From: Actinomycetota bacterium
GTDB taxonomy: Bacteria; Actinomycetota; Actinomycetes; Propionibacteriales; Propionibacteriaceae
NCBI GenBank assembly: GCA_020161015.1
Contig: JAIUOT010000006.1
Location: 1-64,000, forward strand
Length of the DNA stretch: 64,000 nucleotides
Direction: 5' to 3'
The translations under genes and the position numbers were made by a program. This document shows positions 51,899 through 61,700 of this stretch, piece by piece (positions within the stretch are counted from its first letter, which is position 1; each line of letters starts with the position of its first letter). Under the pieces are notes generated by a model. It did no database searches. It saw only the letters and a program-made list of their open reading frames with translations, and was not told the origin of the DNA.

Positions 51899-53872
51899 TC
51901 AGGGCAGCGCGCCGTAGGTGCGGGCCCGCCGGACGAGCTCCGCCCGGGAGTCCGCCTGGAACTTCTCCCTCAGCGTCACCACCTGCTTGCGGACGGTGTT
52001 GACCGACACGTGGAGCCGTCGCGCGATGTCGGGCACCGACTCGTCCGTGGCCAGCAGGGGCAGCAGGACGGTCTCCCGCTCGGTGAGGTGCAGGGGTCGC
52101 GCACCGCCGTCCCCGGAGTCGTTGAGCCCGGCGAGCCGCTCGCGCAGGACCCCGAGCCTGGGGTCGGCGGCGTCCAGCTCAGGCCCGCACGCGGTGAGCA
52201 GGGCCTCCCTCGCGGCGGTCGGCAGCAGGGCGAGGTGGGCGAACGAGCTGGTGGCGAGCAACCGGTTCAGCTCGCGGAGCGCGTCCCTGCGCATGGCGTC
52301 GTCGGCGCTGCCGTCCAGGAGGGCTGCGCCGGAGCGCAGCAGCGCCAGCCGGTGCCGGTCGGTCGTCTCCAGGCCTTCCTCGTACGGCCCGGCGTCGGCG
52401 AGCCGGACGGCCTGCGCGTACTGCCCCGCCCACACGTGGACGAGGGCCCGGGACGCCAGGCGAAGGTGCGCCGGCATGGCGTCGACCACCTGGGTGGCCG
52501 CGCCGAAGGCCCCGGCCCTGGTGAGCAGCCCGACGCGGGCGCGGGCGAGCAGCGCCTCGCCCAGCGGTTCGTCCTGCTCGCGGCCCAGCATCGAGAGGCG
52601 CTGGACCTCGGCGGCCAGCGTGCTGACCCCCAGCTCCGGGTCGCCCCACAGGGCCGACTGCCACGCGACGAGCGCCGCGCGCACCGACCACACCCCCGCC
52701 AGCGCGGCCTCGTCCGCCGAGACCAGGGCCAGCACGTCCTCGAGCGCGTCACGGTCCAGGCGCCGCACCGCGTGGTTGCCGAGGGCGAGCAGCGCGTAGA
52801 GCTGTCCCATGCCGCGCAGCCCGCGCACGCCCAGCCCGTCGTCGAGCGCGGCGGGTGCGGCGGGCAGCCCTGACGGCTCGTCGTCGGAGGAGAGGCTGCG
52901 CGCGAGAGCGTCGACGCCGGACGCGATGACGGCCACCGGCTCCCAGTCGGCGAGGATCGTGGCCCAGCGCGCCTCCTCGACCGCCCCGAGCGGGTCGTGC
53001 CGGAACAGCGCGAGCCGGGCGGAGAAGGCGCGGAAGATCGCCTGCGGCGTCCGACCAGGGCTGCGCCCCTGACGCGACCGAGCATCGATGAACGCGTCGA
53101 CCTCCTGCTTGGTGCGCCAGGCGGCCTCCAGCGACTGGCCCACCCGGGTGGACGGCAGCCGGCGCTCCCCGATCATGCGGAACGTGCCGGCGCTGACCGC
53201 CTCGTCGCTGTGCTCGCGCACCGACCAGTCCGCGTGCAGCATGGCGGAGTCGAGCATCAGTCGCTGCAGCACCGCCTCCGACTCCTGGCGCGGGGTTCCG
53301 GCCAGCAGGGACGCAGCGGCCCCGGACGCCCAGGTCAGGATCGGGTGCGTGTAGCGGGCCTCGAGCGGCAGGTCGCGGAACACCTCGAGCGTTGGCCGCG
53401 AGAGCCCGGTGGTCTGCTCGCCCAGGAGCAGCCAGACACGCTCGAAGAGGTCCCAGCGCGACAGCCCCCGCGCCCAGGCCGTGATCTCGTCCACCAGGTG
53501 CAGGTCGGGCTCCTCGGCCCACGCCTCGACCAGTCGGGTGCGGATGGCCTGGCCCCCGCCGAGGCCCTCCAGCTCCGGCTCCAGCGCCGCCGCCCATTCG
53601 GGACGGAAGACGAAGGTGTCCGGCTGGGGTCCGGGTTCGGCGATCCCCGTGCGGCTGACCACGAGGGCGAACGCCTTCCACTCCATGGCGAGCCCGTCGC
53701 CGAAGCACCGTGCGGCGAGCTGGTGGTAGTGCTGGTCGATCACCGGCCACAGCGTCAGCACCGCCACCCATCGCCCCAGCGGCGCCGGGATCTCGAGTGC
53801 GGATTCCGCAAGGTCGGTGTGCTCATCTCTCAATTGGCGGGGAATTGATAGCGGCAATTCCGCACCTGTCAT
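51899..53872 (-). CDS. Large LuxR-type regulator without visible ATPase, paralog 2
   Basis: This 657-residue protein is built like its neighbour: AELPLS near the N-terminus, a helical middle with PILTWASGAAAS, SLEAAWRTKQEVD, IFRAFSARLALF and MLGREQDEPLGEALLARARVGLL, and a C-terminal LuxR domain nearly identical in the recognition region (LHVSVNTVRKQVVTLREKF). No ATP-binding motif is present. The ATG at 53872 has AGG only weakly placed. Divergence is greatest in the first 150 residues and the middle, suggesting different inputs but overlapping DNA targets. Confidence 0.85.
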   Translation of the reverse strand: MTGAELPLSIPRQLRDEHTDLAESALEIPAPLGRWVAVLTLWPVIDQHYHQLAARCFGDGLAMEWKAFALVVSRTGIAEPGPQPDTFVFRPEWAAALEPELEGLGGGQAIRTRLVEAWAEEPDLHLVDEITAWARGLSRWDLFERVWLLLGEQTTGLSRPTLEVFRDLPLEARYTHPILTWASGAAASLLAGTPRQESEAVLQRLMLDSAMLHADWSVREHSDEAVSAGTFRMIGERRLPSTRVGQSLEAAWRTKQEVDAFIDARSRQGRSPGRTPQAIFRAFSARLALFRHDPLGAVEEARWATILADWEPVAVIASGVDALARSLSSDDEPSGLPAAPAALDDGLGVRGLRGMGQLYALLALGNHAVRRLDRDALEDVLALVSADEAALAGVWSVRAALVAWQSALWGDPELGVSTLAAEVQRLSMLGREQDEPLGEALLARARVGLLTRAGAFGAATQVVDAMPAHLRLASRALVHVWAGQYAQAVRLADAGPYEEGLETTDRHRLALLRSGAALLDGSADDAMRRDALRELNRLLATSSFAHLALLPTAAREALLTACGPELDAADPRLGVLRERLAGLNDSGDGGARPLHLTERETVLLPLLATDESVPDIARRLHVSVNTVRKQVVTLREKFQADSRAELVRRARTYGALP

Positions 53873-53941
53873 GGGCAGCCTTCCGTCGCGGCGGATCTTC
53901 GCAGGCTGATCCTCCCGGCGCAGCCGCGCCCGTGCACGAGG

Positions 53942-53958
53942 ACCGGCAACCTGCCGGT
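53942..53958. terminator. Short hairpin upstream of the second LuxR gene
   Basis: A perfect 7-bp stem (ACCGGCA with TGCCGGT) with a 3-nt loop is flanked by TTATTG on the plus side. It lies in the 248-bp gap after the flavin oxidase gene, where it may be its terminator. I see no gene in that gap. Confidence 0.4.
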
Positions 53959-54120
53959 TATTGCATCTTCTGCCTCTGACAAGGGCATCGGCAATGCGAC
54001 GTGCGGTGAATGGATCTACGTACATCCACGCATGCGCGCCCGCGCGAGGGTCGCACAGGCCAGGGTCACCCGCCCGGCCGGGACCGCGCCGTGATTCGAA
54101 GGCGCTCCAGCGCTCCCGGC

Positions 54121-55506
54121 TCAGTCGAGGGGGTGGTTGGCGACGAAGACGCCGTCCGCATCGACCTGACGGCGCACGGCGCGCAGCCGCTCGAGGGCGT
54201 CGGGGGCGAACGCGGCGCCCGGGTCGGTCGGCTGCTCGGTGAAGTTGAGGAAGCGGCGCCCCCGGGACCACGGCCGGAGCGCCTCGACGGCGCGGGCCGC
54301 GTCGGCCCGTCCCTGCTGCTGGAGCTCGGCGCTCGAGGCGCCGGCGAGGACGTAGGCGGTGTACGCACCGGGAATCCTGTCCAGGGCGCCGCCGCCGGGG
54401 TGCGGCCGTCCCAGGGCACCACCGAGGTGGCGGACCTCCGCGCTCAGCAGCGAGGTCGGCGCGTCCGGGCCGGCGCTCTCGACCAGCGCGTCGGCCGCGG
54501 CGGCGTCGAAGGAGTCCAGGAGTGTGTGGCCGGACACCGACGCCGTGGGGAGCTCCGGGTCGAAGTGCATACGGGTGACAGCCTGCACCGGGGTCGGCCC
54601 GAAGGTGTCGACGCTCGGACGCAGCGCGCGCAGCGGGGCGATGAGGCGCGCGGCGGCCCCCGGGTCGCCCAGGACGGCTCCGTCGACGACCACCATCTGC
54701 CGCCCGGGGAAGAGGCGGTGCGCGTCCGGGCGCCGCGGGCTGCCGAGCAGGCGCAGGGCCGTGGTGGCGGTCTCCGGCAGGTCCCGGGTCCAGCGGGCCC
54801 AGGCGCGACACACCTCGCGGGCCCGCGAGCCCTCCCAGAGCAGCACGCCCGCGAACACCTCGCTGACCGGCAGCAGGGCGAGTTCGAGGGCGGTCACCAC
54901 CCCGAGGTTGCCGCCGCCGCCGCGCAGCGCCCAGAACAGGTCCGGCTCGTTGCCGGCGTGCACGCGGTGCAGCGTGCCGTCGGCGAGCACGACCTCGGCC
55001 GCGACCACCTGGTTGCACGTGAGGCCGTGCGCGCGGGCGTACCAGGACAGCCCGCCGCCGAGGGTGTAGCCGACGACGGAGACGTCCGGTCCACTGCCGT
55101 GTGTGACGGCGAGGTCGTGGGCGGCGGCGGCGTCCACCACATCGGCCCAGGGCGTGGCGCCGAGCACCCGCACGACGCGACGGGCGGGGTCGACGGAGAC
55201 GCCCGTGAGGCCCGACAGCTTCAGCAGCACGGCGTCGTCCATGCGGCCGGTGAGCGGGCCGGCGTTGTGGCCGCCGGCCTGGGGCACGACCCTCAGCCCC
55301 GCGGCGCTGGCGGCCCGTACGACGGCGACCACGTCCGCGGCGCTGGAGGCGACGGCGACGGCGGCAGGCCGCTGGTCGACGGCCAGGTTCCACGGGACGC
55401 GGCCCCGCTCGTAGCCGGGATGGCCGGGAAGCAGCACCAGACCACCGCCGAGCAGCGCCTGGAAGGCGCGGGCCTGGGGGGTGGTCCCGGTCGGGGCGGA
55501 GGTCAC
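54121..55506 (-). CDS. BBE-like FAD-linked oxidoreductase
   Basis: This 461-residue flavin oxidase of the PCMH superfamily has the FAD-binding region VPQAGGHNAGPLTGRMDDAV-like, where H80 is the expected covalent flavin ligand. The second motif reads VVGYTLGGGLSWYARAHGL; the cysteine that makes a second flavin bond in berberine-bridge enzymes is not at that place, so attachment is probably by His only. The C-terminus has RRFLNFTEQPTDP and ANHPLD. The GTG at 55506 has AGGAG seven bases upstream. The substrate, likely a sugar or alcohol, is unknown. Confidence 0.87.
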   Translation of the reverse strand: MTSAPTGTTPQARAFQALLGGGLVLLPGHPGYERGRVPWNLAVDQRPAAVAVASSAADVVAVVRAASAAGLRVVPQAGGHNAGPLTGRMDDAVLLKLSGLTGVSVDPARRVVRVLGATPWADVVDAAAAHDLAVTHGSGPDVSVVGYTLGGGLSWYARAHGLTCNQVVAAEVVLADGTLHRVHAGNEPDLFWALRGGGGNLGVVTALELALLPVSEVFAGVLLWEGSRAREVCRAWARWTRDLPETATTALRLLGSPRRPDAHRLFPGRQMVVVDGAVLGDPGAAARLIAPLRALRPSVDTFGPTPVQAVTRMHFDPELPTASVSGHTLLDSFDAAAADALVESAGPDAPTSLLSAEVRHLGGALGRPHPGGGALDRIPGAYTAYVLAGASSAELQQQGRADAARAVEALRPWSRGRRFLNFTEQPTDPGAAFAPDALERLRAVRRQVDADGVFVANHPLD

Positions 55507-55607
55507 ACGGGGCTCCTCACCTGGTGGTCGGGCGGAGTGGGTGGCGGCTGGTGTCCGCGCGCACCCGACAACCGTGCGTCCCCCCACCCGGCGCGGTCCA
55601 GAGCCAT

Positions 55608-55643
55608 CCTGCACTTGGTGCAGGACTTGGTCAGGGGCTTGGT
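55608..55643. promoter_or_regulatory. Palindrome and CTTGGT repeats upstream of the flavin oxidase
   Basis: CCTGCAC-TTG-GTGCAGG (55608-55624) is a perfect dyad. CTTGGT recurs at 55614, 55626 and 55638, exactly 12 bp apart. The cluster is about 100 bp upstream of the oxidase start and looks like an operator region for an unidentified regulator. Confidence 0.4.
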
Positions 55644-55725
55644 CGCCCGCCGTGCGGGAAGGCCGCGCCTTCGTGGGGGGAGTCCACCCGTGAGGCGTTC
55701 TCTCGGCACGCAGCTCAGCCGGGCG

Positions 55726-55807
55726 TGCCGGAGAAGGGACTTGAACCCTCACGCCCGAAGGCACAGGAACCTAAATCCTGCGTGTCTGCCAGTTCCACCA
55801 CTCCGGC
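55726..55807 (-). tRNA. tRNA-Leu (TAG)
   Basis: Minus-strand class II tRNA with a 7-bp acceptor (GCCGGAG with CTCCGGC), an anticodon arm CAGGA/TCCTG with loop TTTAGGT (anticodon TAG, complement of 55771-55773), a long variable arm TGCCTTCGGGCG and a T-arm GAGGGTTCAAGTCCCTT. The discriminator is A and CCA is not encoded. Confidence 0.97.
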
Positions 55808-56161
55808 CCCAGACCGGGGGAGTCTACTGTGGCGCGCCCGCCGTCAGGCCGGGGTGTACCAAGCCGGTGGTGGTTCAGCGCACCAAGGACGCGAGTAAAC
55901 GTGGTGCCACCCCTTCCGGGGGCCACCCTCGCTTGCCAGACTCGATCCCGGGAACACCACTTCGAAGCGTCAGACCCAGAGGCGGCGTTCTCCCAGACCT
56001 CAGATGCGGGAGCGGGTGGCCACCCCCTCCGTCCCCCTCCGGAGCCACCGGCCCCCGCATCGGCCGTCCCTCGCGGGACGACGCTGGCGCCCCCCGCGCC
56101 CAGCCGGAAGCCGAGGCCGTCGACACCCGGGACCCCCCGACCGGGAATCGGCGGCCTCGAC
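55808..56161. other. 354-bp gap between dinB and tRNA-Leu, no gene seen
   Basis: The gap holds a possible -10 for the tRNA (minus-strand TAGACT at 55821-55826) and two similar GC-rich motifs containing GCCACCCC and TCCG near 55905 and 56020. Open frames here are biased translations without recognisable features, including one that simply reads through the tRNA. Confidence 0.6.
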
Positions 56162-57508
56162 TCATTCCCCGGGCGCGTCCGTTCCGCCGTCCCCGTCCCC
56201 CGCGTCACGATCAGCCGCGGGCGACAGCTCCGGGTCGTCGACGGCGAAGGTGCGCACCGGGCCGGGCCCCGATTCCGCCGTCTCGAAGCGCACGGTCACC
56301 CGGCCCAGGCCCGAGCCCCACACCCAGCCAGCACCGTGGCGCCGGTGCCACACGTCCGCGCCAGGGAGCCAGCCGGACGGACGCCTCGTCAGCGGCGCCT
56401 CCGCCTCCTCGACAACACGCCCCGCGCCGGTCGTCTCCAGGTCGAACAGTGGCTCCTGCGCCACCTCGACCAGACCCGACACCCCCACGCCCAGCAGGCG
56501 GACCCCCTGGCTGGTCTCCAGCCCGTCCAGCAGCGTGCGGGCGACCTGGGCCACCACCTCGACCCGGTCGGTCGCCCCGTCGAGGGTGCGCGAGCGCGTC
56601 ACGGAGGAGAAGTCGGGCCAACGCACCTTGACCGTCACCGTGCGGGCGAACAGGCCCGCCCTGCCCAGCCGCTGGGCCACCTGGGTGGCCTGGCGGTCGG
56701 CGATGCCGGCGAGCACGCCGGGGTCGGACAGGTCGCGCTCGAAGGTGTCCTCGACCGAGATCGACTTCGTCTCGCGCTCCGGCTCGATCGCCCGGTCGTC
56801 GTCGGCGAAGGCCAGGCGGTGCAGGTGCTCTCCCCCGGACCGCCCCAGTTCGCGCACGAGCTCGGCCTCGGAGAGTCCCTGGAGGTCCGCGACGGTGCGG
56901 ACGCCGAGCCGCGCCAGCCGGTCCATCGTCGCCGGGCCCACGCCGGGGATCGCCCGCGCCGGCAGCGGGGCGATCGTCGCCACCTCGGTGCCGGGCGCCA
57001 CCAGGCGGACACCGTCCGGCTTGGCCAGCTCGCTGGCGACCTTCGCGATGAACTTCGAACTGCCCAGTCCGACGGACGCGGTCAGCCCGCCGGTCTCCTC
57101 GGTGAGGCGGGCACGCAGGCCGGCCGCCAGCGCGAGCAGGTCGGGCTCGGCGAGCGAGCGCTCCGGGCCTGCGGCCAGGTCGACGAACGCCTCGTCCAGG
57201 CTGAGGGGTTCGACCAGCGGCGACAGCTCGCGCAGGAGCCCCATGACGATCCGGCTCGCCGCGCGGTAGGCGTCGAAGCGCCCGGCGAGGAAGGCGGCGT
57301 GCGGGCACCGGCGCCGCGCCTCGCTCATCGCCATGGCCGAGCCCACTCCGAACCGGCGCGCCTCGTAGGAGGCGGTCGACACCACGCCGCGCAGCCCGAC
57401 CCCCCCGACGATCACGGGCTTTCCCCGCAGCGAGGGCTTGTCGCGCTGCTCGACCGCGGCGAAGAAGGCGTCGAGGTCGAGGTGCATCACCGAGGCGTGT
57501 GACCGCAC
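56162..57508 (-). CDS. dinB: DNA polymerase IV (Y family) with C-terminal extension
   Basis: This 448-residue translesion polymerase has catalytic acidic residues at MHLDLDAFFAAVEQ and LSLDEAFVDL, YEARRFGVGSAM in the finger region, VGLGSSKFIAKVASE and the helix-hairpin-helix IPGVGPATMDRLARLGV. The little finger is followed by an extra domain of about 65 residues (GADVWHRRHGAGWVWGSGLGRVTVRFE) and an acidic tail. The GTG start three bases after the previous stop gives the usual MRSHASVMHLDLDAFF. No beta-clamp motif is obvious at the end. Confidence 0.94.
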   Translation of the reverse strand: MRSHASVMHLDLDAFFAAVEQRDKPSLRGKPVIVGGVGLRGVVSTASYEARRFGVGSAMAMSEARRRCPHAAFLAGRFDAYRAASRIVMGLLRELSPLVEPLSLDEAFVDLAAGPERSLAEPDLLALAAGLRARLTEETGGLTASVGLGSSKFIAKVASELAKPDGVRLVAPGTEVATIAPLPARAIPGVGPATMDRLARLGVRTVADLQGLSEAELVRELGRSGGEHLHRLAFADDDRAIEPERETKSISVEDTFERDLSDPGVLAGIADRQATQVAQRLGRAGLFARTVTVKVRWPDFSSVTRSRTLDGATDRVEVVAQVARTLLDGLETSQGVRLLGVGVSGLVEVAQEPLFDLETTGAGRVVEEAEAPLTRRPSGWLPGADVWHRRHGAGWVWGSGLGRVTVRFETAESGPGPVRTFAVDDPELSPAADRDAGDGDGGTDAPGE

Positions 57509-57511
57509 GGG

Positions 57512-58135
57512 TCAGCCCAGCGAGTCCAGGTAGGACCGGCCGCGGGGTGAGAGGCGGTAGCCCACCCGCAGGCTCTCGGTGAGCCCGAGTGCCTTGAGCC
57601 GGCGGATGTCGGCCTTCAGCGGCGGCACCTCCCGCCCGAGCAGGGCCGCCAGTTCCGTCGAGATCACGCCCGGGTTGTCGCGGATCCACTCCAGGATCAC
57701 CCGGGTCCAGGGTCCGGTGCGCCGGCCCGCGTCGAGCCGTCCCACGGCCTCGGCGAGGACGGCCAGCTCCCCGGCAGAGGGGACGTCCTCGCGCAACGCC
57801 ACCCGGGGGTCCTCGCCCACCCAGGACAGCCGGACGCGGTAGACGTGGTCGCCGCCCTTGCCGGAGCGCGGGCCGCGGCGCACCGGCGCCGCCGGGGCCG
57901 CTGCGGGGAAGAGCTGCCGCCGAAGCGCAGCCAGGTCGGCGAACCCGGCCGCGCGGGCATCCTGCTCGGTCAGGTCCTCGGGCCCCGGCACCTCCTCGAC
58001 GGCGTCGAACGCCACGATGCCGGCGCTGGTCAGTTGCGTGCCGCCGACCCGGACCCGTGGTTCCTCCCACCGGCGGAACGCCAGCGTGACGGTGCCCTCA
58101 CGAACACCCTGTGCGATCCGGGCAGGCAGCAGCAT
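57512..58135 (-). CDS. ASCH-like domain fused to a winged helix
   Basis: This 207-residue protein has an N-terminal ASCH/PUA-like beta-barrel region (GTVTLAFRRWEEPRVRVGGTQLTSAGIVAFDAVEEV, then DLTEQDARAAGFADLAALRRQL). A middle strand region VYRVRLSWVGEDPRVALRED follows, and the C-terminus is a winged helix (VILEWIRDNPGVISTELAALLG to GYRLSPRGRSYLDSLG). ASCH domains bind RNA or modified nucleosides. It starts on the dfrA stop (TGATG) and is followed by dinB, giving a folate/DNA-metabolism operon. The role is unknown. Confidence 0.72.
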   Translation of the reverse strand: MLLPARIAQGVREGTVTLAFRRWEEPRVRVGGTQLTSAGIVAFDAVEEVPGPEDLTEQDARAAGFADLAALRRQLFPAAAPAAPVRRGPRSGKGGDHVYRVRLSWVGEDPRVALREDVPSAGELAVLAEAVGRLDAGRRTGPWTRVILEWIRDNPGVISTELAALLGREVPPLKADIRRLKALGLTESLRVGYRLSPRGRSYLDSLG

Positions 58136-58620
58136 CAGCGCCGCCGGTAGTGCACGAAGTCGAACCCCTCGCGCGGCTCGCGGGACACCTCGACCCACTC
58201 GGCGGGGTCGATCGCCGGCAGCCGGACCGATCCCTCCGCGACCGCGTGCACCTCGGTCAGGTCGAGGTCGGTCAGCAGCGGCCAGGCCTGCTCGTAGATG
58301 GTGCCGCCGCCGGCGACGTACACCTGGTCGTCGATACCCGCGGCCAGGGCGAGCGCCTCCTCCAGCGATCCGGCCGCGCGCCCGTCCGCCCGTCCGTCGG
58401 TGGGCAGGACGACCGAGCCGGGGCTCCGGGTGACGACGATGGTGGTGCGCCCGGGCAGCCAGCGGCCGATGGCGTCGTGCGTGCGACGCCCCATCACCAG
58501 CACGTGCCCGCTGGTCACCCGCTTGAAGCGGGCCCAGTCCTCGGCGATCTCGAACGGCTGGTGCTCCCCGTCCCCGATGACGCCGTGGGCGTCGACGATG
58601 GCGATGGCGATCAGTGACAC
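58135..58620 (-). CDS. dfrA: Dihydrofolate reductase
   Basis: This 161-residue enzyme reduces dihydrofolate, restoring the cofactor used up by thymidylate synthase. Motifs are SLIAIAIVDAHGVIGDGE, the FKRVTSGHVLVMGRRTHDAIG NADPH region, and VYVAGGGTIYEQAWPLLTDLDLTEV. The GTG at 58620 has AGGAGG eight bases before it; the frame is open upstream but lacks family sequence. A TACGAT hexamer (58642-58647) may be its own -10. The partner thyA is 3.3 kb away, beyond a divergent insert. Confidence 0.94.
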   Translation of the reverse strand: MSLIAIAIVDAHGVIGDGEHQPFEIAEDWARFKRVTSGHVLVMGRRTHDAIGRWLPGRTTIVVTRSPGSVVLPTDGRADGRAAGSLEEALALAAGIDDQVYVAGGGTIYEQAWPLLTDLDLTEVHAVAEGSVRLPAIDPAEWVEVSREPREGFDFVHYRRR

Positions 58621-58700
58621 GGGCTTGCCTCCTCCGCGGCGATCGTAGCCGCAGGCGCCGACGCAGCGAGACCCCGGTCGAGGGGGCGTCGAAGTCGCCA

Positions 58701-58729
58701 TTGACACGCCCACCCGCCCGCCAGAGACT
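58701..58729 (+). promoter_or_regulatory. Promoter of the secreted phosphoesterase gene
   Basis: A perfect -35 TTGACA (58701-58706) is followed after 17 bp by GAGACT (58724-58729). It lies 64 bp upstream of the ATG at 58794, in the 173-bp region shared with dfrA. Confidence 0.6.
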
Positions 58730-58793
58730 GGCAGTGCGGCCCACCCCCGCCGCTCGGGGCACTGTCGCCCGTTCGCGGGCCGGGGAGGACACG

Positions 58794-61700
58794 ATGAGAT
58801 CCCGACGTCCGGCGATCATCGCCGCAGCACTGTTCCTGGCCTTCCTTGCCCCCACACCGGCGCAGGCGGCCACGCCCGACGTCCCCGTCCTGGTCGCGCC
58901 CGCCAATGGGAGCACCGCCGCGGGCACCTCGCTGTCGCTGTCCGTCTCCGCCTCCGACCCGGACGGCGGTCCGCTCGACGTCCGCTTCGAGGGACGCCGC
59001 GCCGACGCCACGCAGGCCGGGGAGCCGTTCACGATCGTCGCCGTCCCCGACACGCAGAACTACACCTACAACGGCCGGACGGCGCTGCTCAACCAGCACA
59101 TCCAGTGGGTCGCCGACAGCCGGACGCAGCTCAACACCGCGTTCGTGGCCCAGCTCGGCGACCTCGTCAGCAACCCCGCCGTGGCCAGCCAGTGGCAGGT
59201 CATCTCCGATGCGTTCGGGATCCTGGACGACGCGGCGGTGCCGTACACGGTCGTCGGCGGCAACCACGACTTCGACACCACCACCGGCGCCTTCGCCGCC
59301 TACGACGCCGCCTTCCCGCCGTCCCGCTACGCCACGGCGACGTGGACGCCGTCCACCGCACGCTACGGCGGCTACCTCGGGCAGAACCTGTTCGGGGCCG
59401 ACCCGGTCGACCGTCGCAACATGGACAACTTCGCCCTGTTCAGCGCGGGCGGGATCGACTGGCTCGTGCTGAACCTGGAGTGGGAGGCACCCGACTATGC
59501 GATGGACTGGGCGGCGAAGGTGCTCGACGCCTACCCCGACCGGCTCGCGATCATCGCCACCCACGCCTTCGTCGCGGAGAACGGCAACCGCTCCCCCATC
59601 ACCGAGCGCCCCGGGGCGACGCCGCCGGAGACCATCTGGACCAACCTGGTCAGGACCCACTGCACGGTGCGGCTGGTGCTCAACGGGCACTACCACAACA
59701 GCACCGGCGAGGCCCGGCGCTCCGACCTGAACTCCTGCGGCGACACCGTCCACCAGGTGCTCTCCAACTACCAGGATCGCCCGAACGGCGGCGACGGCTG
59801 GCTGCGCTACTACACCTTCGACCCCGTCGCGGACACGATGAGCGCCCGCACCTGGTCGACGAGCCTCAACCAGTTCGAGACCGACGACAACTCGCAGTTC
59901 ACGGTTCCCTTCGTGCTGCCGGACGAGCCGACGGCGTTCGCCCCGATCGGCACCGCGACCGTCACGTCCGGGGCCACGGCAACCGTGTCGTGGACGGGGC
60001 TGGACGCCGGGGCGACCTACGAATGGCGGGCGGTCGCCGACGACGGCACCACCACGGCCACCTCGAACACGTGGAAGGTGAGCACCCCCGGGACGGTCGC
60101 CCCGCTCGCCGCGGACGCGTTCGCCCGCGTCGGCTCCCGGTGGGGCGCCGCGGACGTCGGCGGCTCGTGGACCGACTCCGGCGCCGCCTACTTCGCCACC
60201 GACGGCACCTACGGGCAGGTGACGGTGTCGCGTGCCGGCTCCGGGCCCTCCGCCACACTCCCGTCGGTCTCGGCGAGGGACATCACGCTCACCACGGACG
60301 TGGCGCTGGCCGCGGTCCCGACCGGCGGGGCGTTCCTGCACACGAGCATGGCCAGGGTGAACGGCACCACCTCCTACACCCTCAACACCCGGATCGAGAC
60401 GTCGGGAGCCCTGCGCCTCTACCTCTCCCGCGTGGTCTCCGGAGCGGAGACCCAGCTGAAAACCGTCGTCGTCAACGGCTTCGGCTACACCGCCGGCGAG
60501 CGACTGAAGGTCCGCTTCGACGTCCAGGGCCAGGGACCCACGACGCTGGAGGGGAAGGCGTGGCGCGCCTCGGGCACCGAGCCACCCGCGCCGATGGTGG
60601 CCACGACGGACGCGACGGCAAGCCTCCAGTCCGCGGGTGCGGTGGGCCTGCGCTTCTACACCGGCTCGGGCACCACGAGCCTGCCCACCCGGGCCAGCGT
60701 GGACGCCGTCCAGGTGCTGCCCTACGGCGGCACCCCGCCGGCCAACCAGCCGCCGGTGGCGGCGTTCACCGCCACAGCTGGCGCGTGGCAGGTGGACGTG
60801 GACGCCTCGGGCTCCACCGATGACGGCACGATCACCGGCTACGCCTGGGACTTCGGCGACGGCGGCACCGGCACGGGCCGCACGGCCACCCACGACTACA
60901 CCGCCGACGGCACCTACACCGTGAAGCTCACGGTCACCGACAACCAGGGCGCGTCCACGTCGGCGACCCGGCAGGTGGTCGTGACGAACGCGGCACCGAC
61001 GGCCTCGTTCACCGCGAACGCCACCGGGCTGTCCGTGGCGGTCGACGCCTCCGCCTCGAGCGACGACGGGGCCGTCGCCGGATACGCCTGGAACTTCGGC
61101 GACGGTGACCACGGGACGGGCCGCACGGCCTCGCACACCTACGCCGCCGACGGCACCTACACCATCACGCTGACCGTGACAGACGACACCGGGCGGACGG
61201 CGAGCACCAACCGGCAGGTCAGCGTCGCGGCACCCACGACCACGGTGATCGCCTCGGACGCCTTCGCGCGCACGCTGGCGTCCACGTGGGGGACGGCCGA
61301 CACCGGCGGCCCCTGGACGATCACCTCGACCACCATGTTCTCGGTGAACGGCTCGCAGGGCCTGGTCACGATTCCGGCCGGGGGCAAGGGGCCGGTCGCC
61401 TACCTCGCCTCCGCCACCGCGCGGGACGTCTCCATGGTCACCGACTTCGCGATCGACAAGGTGCCGACGGGCGGCGCGTACAGCCACTCGGTGCTGGCAC
61501 GGATGAGCGGCACGACCACCTACTACCAGCTCACCGCGCGGGTGAACACCAACGGCTCGCTCCAGCTGTACCTGTCGCGGCTGGTCTCCGGGGTCGAGAC
61601 GCAGCTCAAGTCGGTGACGCTGGGCAGCTTCGCCTACGCCGCCGGGGACCGCGTGAAGCTGCGGCTCGACGTGTCCGGCACCGGGACCACCGCTCTCGGC

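Noticed and set aside
51899-55393. A 1,164-codon frame that would fuse the flavin oxidase region to the second LuxR protein
   Set aside because: The N-terminal part is the oxidase gene read in the wrong frame, arginine-rich and unrelated to the oxidase. The LuxR protein starts at 53872.
55503-55709. Small minus-strand gene overlapping the flavin-oxidase start
   Set aside because: No ribosome site and low-complexity sequence, and it would overlap both the oxidase start and a likely operator.
55771-56208. A 145-codon minus-strand frame ending in WWNWQTRRI
   Set aside because: Its end is the tRNA-Leu sequence read as protein, a well-known artefact, and the rest has no family features.
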